Assembly: GCF_027359675.1 (NCBI RefSeq)
Contig: NZ_CP114786.1
Location: 3,384,501 to 3,448,500 of the forward strand
Length of the DNA: 64,000 bases
DNA from: Roseibium sp. Sym1
GTDB lineage: Bacteria; Pseudomonadota; Alphaproteobacteria; Rhizobiales; Stappiaceae
Direction: 5' to 3'
Numbering within the stretch: position 1 is the stretch's first letter; each line of letters starts with the position of its first letter. Below the pieces are notes generated by a model. It was not told the DNA's origin. It did not search any database and was given only the letters and a program-made list of their open reading frames with translations. Made by a program: the position numbers and the translations under genes. Positions 35,884-45,090 of this stretch are shown here, piece after piece.

Positions 35884-36462
35884 ATGCCGTTATCGAGAAA
35901 AACCCTTGCCGTCCTGTTGACCCTGGCTTCCGTACTTGGCGTTGTGGTTTCGCTTGTGCAGCCAGCAGCGGCGCAAAATGTCACCAGCGAGGAGATCATC
36001 CGGGCCCTGCTGCCGCAGGGAGGCGGTTCGAAGGTCCGCTCGTTCCGCAAGGCGGAACCGCATCCGTTCCGCGGCATCAATATCCAGGGCCAGCTGCCAC
36101 CGGAAGCCGAGCTGCCGCGCATCAACCTGACGGTCAATTTCGAATTCGACAGCGCCTCGCTCACAAATGACGGCATTCTGACCCTGCAGGCGCTTGGCGA
36201 GGCACTGAGGGACCCGCGGCTGAGGAACATGCGCTTCCAGATCGCCGGCCATACGGACCTGCGCGGGACGTCGGCCTACAATCTGGATCTCTCCAACCGC
36301 CGCGCCTTCATGGTGGCCGAGTTCCTGGCGGCGTTTTACAGCATCCCGCGGGACCGCCTGGTTCCGGTCGGGTATGGCGAAAGCCGCCCGGTCGACCCGG
36401 CAAACCCGGACAGCGGACGCAACCGGCGGGTGGAGATCATCAATGTGCAGCCGCTGTCGTGA
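35884..36462 (+). CDS. OmpA-family peptidoglycan-binding periplasmic protein
   Basis: A 192-residue protein with a signal peptide ending PAAAQ (about residue 30). A C-terminal OmpA domain follows, running from FEFDSASLTNDGI to the NLDLSNRRA segment and ending in YGESRPVDPANPDSGRNRRVEI. It has no Cys for lipidation and no beta-barrel. It begins ten bases after the papain-like peptidase stop, so the two are likely co-expressed and may act together at the cell wall. Confidence 0.9.
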   Translation: MPLSRKTLAVLLTLASVLGVVVSLVQPAAAQNVTSEEIIRALLPQGGGSKVRSFRKAEPHPFRGINIQGQLPPEAELPRINLTVNFEFDSASLTNDGILTLQALGEALRDPRLRNMRFQIAGHTDLRGTSAYNLDLSNRRAFMVAEFLAAFYSIPRDRLVPVGYGESRPVDPANPDSGRNRRVEIINVQPLS

Positions 36463-36526
36463 CCCAGGGACGCCGCACTAGCGCTCGCATCAATCGTAAT
36501 CGCATTGTGCTGAATGAGGCCCCAAC

Positions 36527-37291
36527 CTAGTCCTTGCCGCCGCCAAGGAGTCTCTTCAGCATGTCGGCCATGGGGCCGGATTTCGGCACGTTGACGGGCT
36601 TCGCCTGACGGGCCTGGCGGATGTGGCTCTGGCCCTTGGGCTTGGTTGATGCGGCCTTTTGTGCAGGTGCGCCGGCGGTGGTCTTGTCCGTAGGAGCCTT
36701 CTGCTTTCGCTGGGCCTTTTCAGGCTCCAGAGCCAGGGTCAGCTTGTTGGCGAACTGGCTGTCCTTGCCCTCGGCCAGCAGACCGGCCTGGTCGGCGATC
36801 TCGGTCAGAAGCGGCTCGAGCCAGTCCCGGTCCACCTTGGCGAAGTCGCCCAGCACGTAGTTGGACACCAGCTTCTTGTCGCCCGGATGGCCGATGCCGA
36901 GGCGCAGGCGCCGGTAGTCCGCGCCGATATGGGCAGAGATCGACCTGAGACCGTTGTGGCCGCCATGGCCGCCACCTTTCTTCATGCGGAATTTGGCCGG
37001 CGGCAGGTCGAGCTCGTCATAGAGCACGACGATATCCTCCGGCTCCAGCTTGAAGAAGCGCATGGCCTCGCCGACCGCGCGGCCGGATTCGTTCATGTAG
37101 GTGCCGGGTTTCAGGAGCAGGACCTTTTCCGAACCGAGGCGGCCCTCGGACACCTGTCCCTGAAAGCGCGCGCGCCATGGCTGGAAGCCCGGATGGCAGC
37201 GATGGATCTCATCGACGGCCATGAAGCCGATATTGTGCCGGTTGCCTGCGTATCTTGCACCGGGATTTCCGAGGCCGACGATCAGTTTCAT
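36527..37291 (-). CDS. pth: Peptidyl-tRNA hydrolase
   Basis: Frees tRNA from dropped-off peptidyl-tRNA. The 254-residue enzyme has [18 protein letters not shown] with the catalytic His at about 20, [15 protein letters not shown], and [13 protein letters not shown]. The last ~55 residues are a Lys/Ala/Pro-rich tail ([16 protein letters not shown] and onward) not found in the short enterobacterial form. It is downstream of rplY on the same strand, the usual alphaproteobacterial order. Confidence 0.96.
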   Translation of the reverse strand: MKLIVGLGNPGARYAGNRHNIGFMAVDEIHRCHPGFQPWRARFQGQVSEGRLGSEKVLLLKPGTYMNESGRAVGEAMRFFKLEPEDIVVLYDELDLPPAKFRMKKGGGHGGHNGLRSISAHIGADYRRLRLGIGHPGDKKLVSNYVLGDFAKVDRDWLEPLLTEIADQAGLLAEGKDSQFANKLTLALEPEKAQRKQKAPTDKTTAGAPAQKAASTKPKGQSHIRQARQAKPVNVPKSGPMADMLKRLLGGGKD

Positions 37292-37320
37292 GACTCACCT
37301 TGAAGACCGGATCCTGAAAC

Positions 37321-37345
37321 GAAAAAGCAGCCTGACGCGGCTGCT
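37321..37345 (-). terminator. Terminator-like hairpin between rplY and pth
   Basis: On the minus strand the stem AGCAGCC / GGCTGCT (7 bp) is followed directly by TTTTTC. It may reduce read-through from rplY into pth rather than fully block it. A second hairpin with a 9-bp stem lies at 37357-37377. Confidence 0.65.
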
Positions 37346-37356
37346 CTGAAGTTCGG

Positions 37357-37377
37357 GGGAGGCGGCAACCGCCTCCC
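37357..37377. repeat. Inverted repeat downstream of rplY
   Basis: Perfect GGGAGGCGG / CCGCCTCCC stem with a 3-base loop, 24 bp from the rplY stop. It would fold in the rplY mRNA tail just before the terminator-like hairpin. On the plus strand it is followed by TTGTTTTT. Confidence 0.6.
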
Positions 37378-37401
37378 TTGTTTTTATAGCAGACGTGAAG
37401 C

Positions 37402-38040
37402 TTATTCGCTTGCGGCTTCTTCGCCACCTTCTTCGGTCGCTTCTTCTTCTTCGCCTTCGTCGGTGTCTTTCAGGCCGGCCGGTGCAGCGATCGTTGCGAT
37501 GGTGAAATCACGATCGGTGATGGTCGGTTCGCAGCCCTTCGGCAGCTTGATCAGGGAGACGTGCAGGCTGTCGCCCAGATCGGCTTCGGCCAGATCCAGT
37601 TCGAGGGCTTCCGGAATGCTGTCGGCCGGAACGGTCATTTCAACCGTGTGGCGCACAACGTTCAGAACGCCGCCCTTCTTGAGGCCCGGGCAGGTTTCCT
37701 CGTTGAGGAAGTGGACCGGAATTTCGACGGTCAGGGTCGAGCCCTTGGCAACGCGGAGAAAGTCAACGTGCAGGACATCGTCGCGCACCGGGTGCAGCTG
37801 GTAGTCCTTGGCGATAACCTGATGCTTTTCACCATCGATGTCGATGGTACCGATCTGCGCGGTGAAGCCGCCCTTGTGCAGGGTCAGCGTGGTTTCCTTC
37901 ACCGGGATGGTGATCGGCAGGGCCGGTTTCTTGTCGCCGTAGATCACGGCGGGGAGAAGGCCTTCGCGACGCAGTGCCCGTGCGGCCCCCTTGCCCACCC
38001 GGTCCCGTGCCGACGCCTTCAGCTCATAGCTGGCAGCCAT
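37402..38040 (-). CDS. rplY: 50S ribosomal protein L25/CTC family
   Basis: Ribosomal protein that binds 5S rRNA. The 212-residue long (CTC) form has the L25 core ([27 protein letters not shown], residues ~8-34; [15 protein letters not shown] near 80) and a beta-barrel TL5-like domain. An acidic tail rich in Glu closes it. AAGGAG lies before the ATG at 38040. Confidence 0.95.
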   Translation of the reverse strand: MAASYELKASARDRVGKGAARALRREGLLPAVIYGDKKPALPITIPVKETTLTLHKGGFTAQIGTIDIDGEKHQVIAKDYQLHPVRDDVLHVDFLRVAKGSTLTVEIPVHFLNEETCPGLKKGGVLNVVRHTVEMTVPADSIPEALELDLAEADLGDSLHVSLIKLPKGCEPTITDRDFTIATIAAPAGLKDTDEGEEEEATEEGGEEAASE

Positions 38041-38328
38041 GGCAAAACTCCTTCGAGTGTATAGATATCGGACCGGCGAACCACCGTGCCAGAAGCGTCA
38101 AGTTGTCCGGGATCGGTCCATGAGCGCCTCCTCCAGGGGTGCAGGCGCGTGCGGGGTATACTGAAACAGCGGCGAAAGTGCAAGCGGGAAATGGCCAAAC
38201 TCCGCGACAATGTCCGCATACGGCCACATGAGATATGCGTGGCACTCAAATGGTGAACCTTTCGGTTGACCGTAGCCGTTTCCCGGGAAAGTATTACAGG
38301 ACCCGGCAGGCGAAGGACACAGGAAACA

Positions 38329-38670
38329 ATGGCAATCGATGAGGACTTGAACGACCGTCTGCGCAGCCATCTGGGGAACAGGTCCGGGCTGGCGGAAAAA
38401 CGCATGATGGGCGGCATGTGTTTCCTGCTCAACGGCCACATGATCTGCGGCGCAGACCGCACCAAGGAGGGCGAGCGCAGGTTCATCTTCCGGGTCGGCA
38501 AGAACAACCACGACAAGGGAAGCGCTTTGCCGGGCGCGGCGCCCATGGTGCAGGGCGGCCGCGTGATGAGCGGTCTGTTCTTTGTCGGCGACGATGACGC
38601 GAGCGACGAGGCTCTCGATGCCTGGCTGGACCTTGCTGTCTCCAATGCGCTGACGCTGAAGCCGAAGTGA
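38329..38670 (+). CDS. TfoX/Sxy N-terminal domain protein
   Basis: A 113-residue protein with only the TfoX N-terminal domain: LAEKRMMGGMCFLLNGHMICG near the start and HPxxxR-like features absent or altered. Such stand-alone domains are common in alphaproteobacteria, and their role is not the competence function of the full Haemophilus protein. AGGAAACA precedes the ATG at 38329, which is preferred over an in-frame ATG 63 bp upstream. Confidence 0.88.
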   Translation: MAIDEDLNDRLRSHLGNRSGLAEKRMMGGMCFLLNGHMICGADRTKEGERRFIFRVGKNNHDKGSALPGAAPMVQGGRVMSGLFFVGDDDASDEALDAWLDLAVSNALTLKPK

Positions 38671-38673
38671 GGT

Positions 38674-39360
38674 TCATCCCTGCAGTCTGGCAGACGGGTC
38701 TTCCCTGAAATCGGGGTCGACCTTCCTTGCAAAGGCGGCCCGCCAGGAGGCGGTGAGGACCTCCAGTTGCGACAGGGCCTTGGCAACGGAGGAGTCGAGG
38801 CGGGGATTGAACCGGGCCAGGATCACCTCGCGCAGGTTCCAGTCCGGACAGGGACGCTCGACAAGGGACAAGGTGTCGCCGGCCCGGAGGGTGCCTTCCT
38901 CCAGCACGCGGAAATACCAGCCGGTCCTGCCGGTTTTCTGGAAGGAGGCCGCCTGGGCCGGATTGCCGGTGTGCAGGTTCAGCTTCCAGCAGGGCTGGCG
39001 GCCCTGCGATATCTGCAGGCGCGCGGCGCCGGCGCTGAAAATGTCGCCGATGCACAGGTCTTTTTCGGTGAACCCTTCCGAGGAGAGGTTCTCGCCGAAA
39101 CCGCCGGGCCGGTAGATCTCCGCCAGGTCCGGGAAGGCGGTGCGCCAGTGGTCGTGGTGCTCGGACGGATAGTGATGGAGAGCCATTTCCGGCCCGCCGT
39201 GGACAGCCGTGTCGGCCTGCCGGTCTCCCTTGAGGCCGGTCCGCGTGACCTCGACAGGACCGTCCACCCGTGTCTTGCCGATTGCCGAGGGTTCCTTTCC
39301 TTCCCAGCGATGCGCGGGAGAACCGACATAAAGGTCCAGAATGCGGGCTGTTTCGCTCAT
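38674..39360 (-). CDS. MOSC domain protein
   Basis: A 228-residue MOSC-domain protein similar to YiiM. It has DRQADTAVHGGPEMALHHYP with the conserved HGG motif, FGENLSSEGFTE, and CIGDIFSAGAARLQISQGR followed by PCWKLN, where the conserved Cys of MOSC proteins lies. YiiM-type proteins bind molybdenum cofactor and reduce hydroxylamino compounds. The start overlaps the MarR stop by four bases, so it is translated from the regulator's operon. Confidence 0.9.
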   Translation of the reverse strand: MSETARILDLYVGSPAHRWEGKEPSAIGKTRVDGPVEVTRTGLKGDRQADTAVHGGPEMALHHYPSEHHDHWRTAFPDLAEIYRPGGFGENLSSEGFTEKDLCIGDIFSAGAARLQISQGRQPCWKLNLHTGNPAQAASFQKTGRTGWYFRVLEEGTLRAGDTLSLVERPCPDWNLREVILARFNPRLDSSVAKALSQLEVLTASWRAAFARKVDPDFREDPSARLQG

Positions 39361-39914
39361 GGGGCTGTTTCCTGTCCGGGAGTGTGCTCGTGGCAGAGCT
39401 GGGAGGCTTCGTGCGGCTTGAGGGATACGTCAAGCAGGCGGCAATGACCACCCGCGGCGGTCCTTTCGTGATGCCGGCAGGTGCGGCACAGTCCGAAGGA
39501 ACGGCCGCCGCGCTGTTGCAGCAGGGCCAGCACAAGCGCCTTCAGCGATGCGGCAAGGCTCTCGGTGATCTCCGGCGGTAGCGTGTCCACGGCACTTTCC
39601 AGCTCCGAGGTCTCCTTCAGGAGATCCTGCCCCTCCCTGGTGACGTCGTAGCGGATGCTGCGCTTGTCGGATTCCGACCGCGCTTCGGCAATGAACGCCT
39701 TGCGGGCAAGCGCCTTCAGCGTTTGCGAGGCGGTGCCCCGCGTGGTGGCGAGAAAATCGGCCACATGGGATGGCGCGCGTGAAAACCGGTTGGCGCGCGC
39801 CAGATAGCTGAGCGCGGCGAATTGCGACGGGTTCAGCGGCCCGTTCCATTCCTCCGACGCGTTGAGGCGCGTCAGCCGGTCGATCAGGTCGCGGATGGTC
39901 TGGGTGTCGGTCAT
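39357..39914 (-). CDS. MarR-family regulator with Cys-rich C-terminus
   Basis: A 185-residue winged-helix regulator (about 15-105, with the recognition helix in TTRGTASQTLKALARKAFI and wing EARSESDKRSIRYDVT). The C-terminal tail holds four cysteines spaced C-x2-C-x11-C-x15-C (143, 146, 158, 174) among His residues (CRTCRHHER, GHCRL, LCHEH). This could bind zinc or an iron-sulfur cluster, or act as a thiol switch. It is upstream of MOSC in one operon and divergent from a secreted-protein gene. A 14-bp palindrome lies between. Confidence 0.88.
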   Translation of the reverse strand: MTDTQTIRDLIDRLTRLNASEEWNGPLNPSQFAALSYLARANRFSRAPSHVADFLATTRGTASQTLKALARKAFIAEARSESDKRSIRYDVTREGQDLLKETSELESAVDTLPPEITESLAASLKALVLALLQQRGGRSFGLCRTCRHHERTAAGGHCRLLDVSLKPHEASQLCHEHTPGQETAP

Positions 39915-39923
39915 GCTGCTTTT

Positions 39924-39966
39924 GTAGCGAGTCGAAATTAAACTTGCAATAGTTTCGACTCGCTAC
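39924..39966. promoter_or_regulatory. Perfect 14-bp inverted repeat, candidate MarR operator
   Basis: Arms GTAGCGAGTCGAAA (39924-39937) and TTTCGACTCGCTAC (39953-39966) are perfect reverse complements separated by 15 bp. They fill the promoter region between marR (start 39914) and the secreted protein (start 40001). The symmetry and place make this the best regulatory site in the window. It could bind the Cys-rich MarR protein and control both directions. Binding is inference. Confidence 0.7.
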
Positions 39967-40000
39967 TAATAGAGATTGGTCTCAAACAGGGAGAACACCC

Positions 40001-40750
40001 ATGCTGAAGTCAATTCTTGGAAGTCTTCTGATCACCGTCCTGCCCACAGTCGCCCTGGCGGATGGCGGCCATGCCCAAAACCAGAAAGGCGCTGTCCTGT
40101 CTGCGGAAAATCCGGAAATCGATCCGAATTTCGATATCCTGGCTGCCCATGTGCACCGCGAGGGACGGGTGGTGACATTCCACATGACCCTGAGCGGCAC
40201 GGCAGGTGAAACGGTGCCGGAACCGCAGGGCGCCCTCGCGGGGGCACCCGTCCAGTCCTATGTCTGGCCGACCTCGCTTGCACCGGACACGGTCGGCTTT
40301 GAAGGCGGGGAAGGGATCCTGGCGCTGGTGGCGACCAGCCATCCGGACTTCGATGACACACCGCTGTTTGACGAGGACGGCGACGGCGATCTCAAGAACG
40401 ATGGTGCCCGGTGGCATTCCCACTGGGTGGTGCTGACCCCGAACGAGGCCTGTGGTCCCGGCGCCCTCTCGGTCCGGGACATTCCGGACGGGGCCACGCC
40501 GAAAATGCCGGCGACCTGGCCCGGCCTGCCGATCTATATCGACAGCCCCGGCTATTCACCGGTTCTGGCGGCCGAGGAAATCACCATCAATGTGGCCTTC
40601 GCCGATGAGGGGCAGGTCGAAGGCCTGAAATATGACGGCGTTACGTCCGCCTTGCGCGTGAATCGGAACGTGCACGCCCCATTGCTGTGTGTCACCGATG
40701 TGTTCGATGTCGCCTCCGGCGATCTCAGCCTGCCGGGCAAACTGCATTGA
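40001..40750 (+). CDS. Secreted protein with His pairs and an acidic loop, divergent from MarR
   Basis: A 249-residue exported protein of no family I can name. The signal peptide runs to about residue 20 (LPTVALA). The mature part holds AAHVHREGRVVTFHMTL, an acidic DEDGDGDLKNDGARWHSHW segment that looks like a calcium-type loop followed by a His pair, and two cysteines (NEACGPG, LLCVTD). These suggest metal binding. It is divergent from the Cys-rich MarR gene, with a perfect inverted repeat between. Start ATG has AGGGAGAACACC upstream. Confidence 0.8.
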   Translation: MLKSILGSLLITVLPTVALADGGHAQNQKGAVLSAENPEIDPNFDILAAHVHREGRVVTFHMTLSGTAGETVPEPQGALAGAPVQSYVWPTSLAPDTVGFEGGEGILALVATSHPDFDDTPLFDEDGDGDLKNDGARWHSHWVVLTPNEACGPGALSVRDIPDGATPKMPATWPGLPIYIDSPGYSPVLAAEEITINVAFADEGQVEGLKYDGVTSALRVNRNVHAPLLCVTDVFDVASGDLSLPGKLH

Positions 40751-40963
40751 TCCTGTGCGGGCGGAGAGTTCGTTGAGTTCTCCGCTCGCGCGAATTTGTA
40801 AAGTTAATCCTGTTCTAAACTTGATTTAATATTGTAATTATTGACATATCTAGTGATTTTACTTTCACGTGCTGGTTGTAAACAGTATCCTGTTGATCTG
40901 TATATACATAATCTTAATCGACTCCTGTGAGCCTTCCATAGAGGAAACACCTGGGAGTGAGAC

Positions 40964-41533
40964 ATGAAATATTTGATCCGAACCGCGGCAATTTCGTTCT
41001 TCTTTGTCGGAGCGGCAGCTGCGAATGAATTCGAGAGCGAGTTGAAGAACCTCGCTGCAGGCCAGATTGCCGAGATCGCCAGTGCCGGAGAAGTTGTCAG
41101 TGCGGTCAACGCACAAAACGAGATCACCGGTTCCTACGATCAGGCGAAGATCGACGAACTGGACGGCAAGTGGCGCGCCGAAGCCGATTCAGTCGATCAG
41201 CCGTTCATCGACGAAGTCCTGGAGAAGCCGCTGTCCGTCTATCTGGCCGACGTCCAGGAGGCGAGCGGAGGACTCTTCACCGAGATCTTCGTCATGGATG
41301 CCAAGGGTTTGAATGTCGGCCAGAGCGACGTGACATCCGACTACTGGCAGGGCGATGAGGCCAAATGGCAGGAGACCTATTCCGCCGGCAAGGGCTCTGT
41401 TCACATCAGTGAACTGGAAGAAGACGAAAGCACGCAGACCCTGCAGAGCCAGGTCAGCGTTCCCGTCGTGGATCCCGACAGCGGCAATGTCATCGGTGCA
41501 GTCACCTTCGGTGTCAACGTCGACAATCTTTAA
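40964..41533 (+). CDS. Secreted stand-alone cache/PDC-like sensor protein
   Basis: A 189-residue periplasmic protein. The signal peptide is about residues 1-20 ([12 protein letters not shown] cleavage region). The rest looks like a single cache/PDC fold: an N-terminal helix with Ala and Glu, [17 protein letters not shown], then [21 protein letters not shown], a sequence typical of cache strands, and [20 protein letters not shown] at the end. No membrane helix or effector domain is attached. A chemoreceptor gene follows after 53 bp, so it is probably a soluble ligand-binding partner. GGGAGTGAGAC is the ribosome site. Confidence 0.82.
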   Translation: MKYLIRTAAISFFFVGAAAANEFESELKNLAAGQIAEIASAGEVVSAVNAQNEITGSYDQAKIDELDGKWRAEADSVDQPFIDEVLEKPLSVYLADVQEASGGLFTEIFVMDAKGLNVGQSDVTSDYWQGDEAKWQETYSAGKGSVHISELEEDESTQTLQSQVSVPVVDPDSGNVIGAVTFGVNVDNL

Positions 41534-41545
41534 TCAGCAATAACG

Positions 41546-41568
41546 GCGGGAAAGACTTTCTTTCCCGC
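41546..41568 (+). other. Intercistronic hairpin between sensor and chemoreceptor genes
   Basis: Perfect 9-bp stem GCGGGAAAG / CTTTCCCGC with a five-base ACTTT loop in the 53-bp gap. There is no T-run after it. Such hairpins often stabilise the upstream message, so the soluble sensor could be made in excess over the receptor. The chemoreceptor then starts at TTG after GGGAGG. Confidence 0.7.
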
Positions 41569-41586
41569 ATCTTCCGGGAGGATGCC

Positions 41587-43713
41587 TTGAAGGTTTCCGT
41601 GAAACTTCCAGCCCTGGTCCTTGGCATAGCGCTTTTGTGCTCTGGCGGGGTCGGGCTTGCCAGCTACATGTCCGGAGCCAACACGGTTCGCGGTCAGGCG
41701 GAGCAGCGATTGACAGCACTCGCGGAAAGCCGCCGCGACAACCTGGCGGAATTCTACCGGAGCAAGGAAGTCGCCATCGGCGCGCATGTTCAAGGCAAGG
41801 CCCTGCGTGCCGCGTTCAGTGACTTTGACAAGGCCTGGTCCAAATACGGGGACAAGGCCGCCGACACGCTGACGAAAATCTATGTCACCGACAATCCGCA
41901 TCCGCCGAACGAACGGGACCAGCTCGTCAAGGCCGGACGCAAGCCTTACGACAAGGCGCATGCGAAGCACCACAGTTCCCTGCGGGACTATGCCGACGCG
42001 AATGATCACCCGGACATCCTGCTGATCAATCTGGCTGGGGACATTATCTACAGCGTCCGCAAACGTTCGGATTTCGCAGTCAACGTCCAGTCTGACGGCT
42101 GGGCCGGGACGCCGTTGGCCAAGGGCTATCAGCAATTGTCCTCCAACAGCGCAACAGAGCTGTTGAGCTTTGATCCCGTGCGCTACCCGGGTGCCGACGG
42201 GCAGCCGTCCGGCTTCTGGATGGCGCCGGTGCAGGTCGGCTCCAAGACCATCGGCATGGTCGCCTACCAGACACCCGTCAACAAGCTGAATGCCCTTCTC
42301 GGCAACTACGCCGGGCTTGGCGAAACAGGCAATATCTTTCTTCTCAACGAAGACGGGCTCGTCATCAACGACAGCGGGCGGACCCCGGACGTTTCCGAAC
42401 TGCTGGCAGAGGGCATGGACGCCCCCGAGGTGATGTCGGTGATGTCGGACGGTGCCGACTTCCAGCGACTTGCGAATTACGGCGGTGAGGATGTCTTTGC
42501 CGCGATGGTGCCGTTCTCGGCCCTGGGCAACCGCTACGCGCTCGTCGTGGTTCAGGCCGCCGGGGAAGTGCTTGCACCGCTCACATCGCTCAGGAGCTGG
42601 ATCCTTGCGATCGCGATCGCCTGCGCCGCCACGGCCGGTGTCGTCGGTGTGCTGATGGCACGCAGCCTGTCCGGCCGGATCATGCGTCTTGGTCAGGTGA
42701 TGGGCCGACTGGCCGAGGGCGACACCACGGTCGAGGTACCGGCCCAGAAGGCGGTTGACGAAATCGGCGCCATGGCAGCGACGGTTGAAGTCTTCCGCGA
42801 GAATGCGCTTGAGCGCGAACGGCTGGAAACGGAGCAGCAAGAGGTTGCGTCCGCCCAGGCAAAACAGGCGGCCCAGGTGGCTGAGCTGATTGCCGGATTC
42901 AGGTCCGAAGTGACGGAGATGCTGGACGCCGTGCAAGGCAACAGCGAACAGATGCGGCAGGCCGCCGAGGAAATGAACGGTCTGGCCGACGAAACGGCGG
43001 GCGATGCCTCAAGTGCCTCGGCAGCGTCCGAACAGGCATCCACCAACGTGCAGACCGTTGCATCCGCCTCGGAGGAATTGTCCGCCTCGATCCAGGAGAT
43101 CCGCCGCCAGGTGCTGTCGACCGCCGAGATCGTTCAGGAGGCATCGAGAGCCGCGGTCCAGACCAACAGCAAGATCGAGGGCCTGGCCGATGCCGCGCAG
43201 CGGATCGGGGATGTGGTCAACCTGATTTCCGCCATTGCCGAGCAGACCAATTTGCTGGCCCTGAATGCCACCATCGAGGCGGCACGCGCGGGAGACGCCG
43301 GCCGCGGCTTTGCCGTCGTTGCGTCCGAGGTCAAGGAACTGGCGACCCAGACGGCAAAGGCAACCGAGGAAATCGAGGGCCAGATCGCCGAGGTGCAGGC
43401 TGCCACCAAGGAAGCGGTCGCTGCCATTGCCGGTATCACGGAAACGATGAGCCAGGTGGACGAATATACCGGCACGATCTCTGCGGCGGTTGAACAGCAA
43501 GGGGCTGCGACCAACGAGATTTCCGGCAATGTTCAGGAAGCTGCCAAGGGGACGCAGGAAGTCACCCGCAACATCACGACAATCTCGGAAAAGGCTCAGG
43601 TGACCAGTTCGTCAGCCGGGAAGGTCCTGTCGGCCTCCACCCATGTCACGGACCGGACCAACACGCTTCGCGGGACCGTGGACCGGTTCCTGAACGCGGT
43701 CTCCGCCGCCTGA
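41587..43713 (+). CDS. Methyl-accepting chemotaxis protein with a double-cache-type periplasmic domain
   Basis: A 708-residue chemoreceptor. Membrane helices lie at about 8-28 and 335-358, with a large periplasmic region that has dCACHE-like pieces ([37 protein letters not shown]). A HAMP domain follows (about 360-412). The hairpin tip [19 protein letters not shown] and [18 protein letters not shown] are intact. Starts at TTG with GGGAGG upstream. Preceded by a secreted cache-like protein. No CheR pentapeptide. Confidence 0.94.
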   Translation: MKVSVKLPALVLGIALLCSGGVGLASYMSGANTVRGQAEQRLTALAESRRDNLAEFYRSKEVAIGAHVQGKALRAAFSDFDKAWSKYGDKAADTLTKIYVTDNPHPPNERDQLVKAGRKPYDKAHAKHHSSLRDYADANDHPDILLINLAGDIIYSVRKRSDFAVNVQSDGWAGTPLAKGYQQLSSNSATELLSFDPVRYPGADGQPSGFWMAPVQVGSKTIGMVAYQTPVNKLNALLGNYAGLGETGNIFLLNEDGLVINDSGRTPDVSELLAEGMDAPEVMSVMSDGADFQRLANYGGEDVFAAMVPFSALGNRYALVVVQAAGEVLAPLTSLRSWILAIAIACAATAGVVGVLMARSLSGRIMRLGQVMGRLAEGDTTVEVPAQKAVDEIGAMAATVEVFRENALERERLETEQQEVASAQAKQAAQVAELIAGFRSEVTEMLDAVQGNSEQMRQAAEEMNGLADETAGDASSASAASEQASTNVQTVASASEELSASIQEIRRQVLSTAEIVQEASRAAVQTNSKIEGLADAAQRIGDVVNLISAIAEQTNLLALNATIEAARAGDAGRGFAVVASEVKELATQTAKATEEIEGQIAEVQAATKEAVAAIAGITETMSQVDEYTGTISAAVEQQGAATNEISGNVQEAAKGTQEVTRNITTISEKAQVTSSSAGKVLSASTHVTDRTNTLRGTVDRFLNAVSAA

Positions 43714-43719
43714 AAACCG

Positions 43720-43741
43720 GTCCGGCCGCCTTTGGCCGGAC
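43720..43741. terminator. Hairpin between convergent chemoreceptor and codA genes
   Basis: Perfect 8-bp stem GTCCGGCC / GGCCGGAC with a six-base loop, 6 bp after the chemoreceptor stop and 47 bp from the codA stop. It has no T-run but lies between two converging genes, so it may work in both directions. Confidence 0.5.
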
Positions 43742-43787
43742 TTGCCTGGAGACCCTCGGCCGGACCGGATCGGACGACCGGTTCGCT

Positions 43788-45080
43788 TCATCCTTCATGC
43801 GGGGCATAGGCCGCCGGATCGACCGTCCCGGGCCGCCCGGGCAGGGAGAGCTTCGCTTCCCGCGCCGGTGTTGTGGCAATGACGCTGCCGCCCTTGACGA
43901 CCGCCAGGCGTGTTGCCTTCAGGCGGATCGCCTCGATCGGGTTTTCGGCCTGCAAGAGAACGAAGTCCGCCTTGCAGCCCTTTTCCAGTCCATAGCCCTC
44001 GAGCCCCATGGCCCTGGCCGGATGTGCGGTCACACAGTCGAAGCAGTAGCGGATCGCCTCGCGGCTGGTCATCTGGGCCACATGCAGCCCCATAGAAGCC
44101 ACCTCGAGCATGTCGCCGGAGCCCATGGAGTACCAGGGATCCATCACGCAATCATGGCCGAAGGCCACGTTGACGCCGTGGGACCGCAGTTCCGGCACGC
44201 GGGTCTGGCCGCGCCGTTTCGGATAGCTGTCATGACGGCCCTGCAGCGTGATGTTGATCAAGGGGTTGGCGATCGCGTGAATTTCCGCTTCCGCGATCAG
44301 CGGCAGCAGCTTTGAGACGTAGTAATTGTCCATGGAGTGCATGGAGGTCAGGTGCGAACCGGCGACCCGGCCCTGAAGCCCGAGCCGCTGGGTCTCGAAG
44401 GCCAGGGTCTCGATATGGCGGGACATCGGGTCGTCGGTCTCGTCGCAATGCATGTCGACCATCAAGCCGCGCTCGGCGGCGATTTCGCACAGCCGTGCGA
44501 CGGACCTTGCGCCATCCTGCATGGTGCGCTCGAAATGCGGGATGCCGCCGACAATGTCGACGCCCATGTCGAGGGCGGTCAGAAGGTTCTTCTCCGCATT
44601 GGGGGAGCGGTAGAGACCGTCCTGCGGAAAGGCGACGAGTTGCAGGTCGATATAGTCCTTCACCCTGTCGCGCACCTCCAGCAGGCCCTTGACCCCGGTC
44701 AGGCGGTCGTCGCAGACATCGACATGGGAGCGGATCGCCAGCAGCCCTTGCGAGGCCGCGAGGTCGCAGTATCTGAGCGCCCGTTCGACAACCGCCTCGA
44801 CGGTCAGGATCTCCTTCAATTCTCCCCAGAGCGCAATGCCTTCCAGGAGCGTGCCGCTGCGGTTCATGCGCGGCAGGCCAAGGGACAGCGTGGCATCCAT
44901 GTGGAAATGGCTGTCGACGAAGGGCGGCGAGACGAGCTTGCCACCGGCGTCGATCACCTGGCCGGCCTCCGCATCGATCCCGGCTTCGACCGCCGCGATC
45001 CGGCCGTCCTTGCAGGCGATGTCGAGGCCGTGCCGGCCGTCGGGCAGATTGGCGTTCTTGATCAGAAGGTCGAAGCTCAT
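43788..45080 (-). CDS. codA: Cytosine deaminase-type amidohydrolase
   Basis: Deaminates cytosine to uracil, or acts on a related base. The 430-residue metal-dependent amidohydrolase has FVDSHFHMDATLSLG (first His pair), SHVDVCDD, HCDETDDPMSRH (His and Glu) and FGHDCVMDPWYSMG (catalytic Asp) in the order seen in CodA. The upstream frame extends into the permease, so the ATG at 45078-45080 is used. It is the last gene of a BMP-type ABC transporter operon, which fits uptake and deamination of bases. Confidence 0.88.
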   Translation of the reverse strand: MSFDLLIKNANLPDGRHGLDIACKDGRIAAVEAGIDAEAGQVIDAGGKLVSPPFVDSHFHMDATLSLGLPRMNRSGTLLEGIALWGELKEILTVEAVVERALRYCDLAASQGLLAIRSHVDVCDDRLTGVKGLLEVRDRVKDYIDLQLVAFPQDGLYRSPNAEKNLLTALDMGVDIVGGIPHFERTMQDGARSVARLCEIAAERGLMVDMHCDETDDPMSRHIETLAFETQRLGLQGRVAGSHLTSMHSMDNYYVSKLLPLIAEAEIHAIANPLINITLQGRHDSYPKRRGQTRVPELRSHGVNVAFGHDCVMDPWYSMGSGDMLEVASMGLHVAQMTSREAIRYCFDCVTAHPARAMGLEGYGLEKGCKADFVLLQAENPIEAIRLKATRLAVVKGGSVIATTPAREAKLSLPGRPGTVDPAAYAPHEG

Positions 45081-45090
45081 TTTGGATGTC

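Noticed and set aside
40761..40785. GCGGAGA/TCTCCGC inverted repeat after the secreted protein gene
   Set aside because: A 7-bp stem with an 11-base loop and no T-run is weak evidence for a terminator, so it was left out of the feature list.
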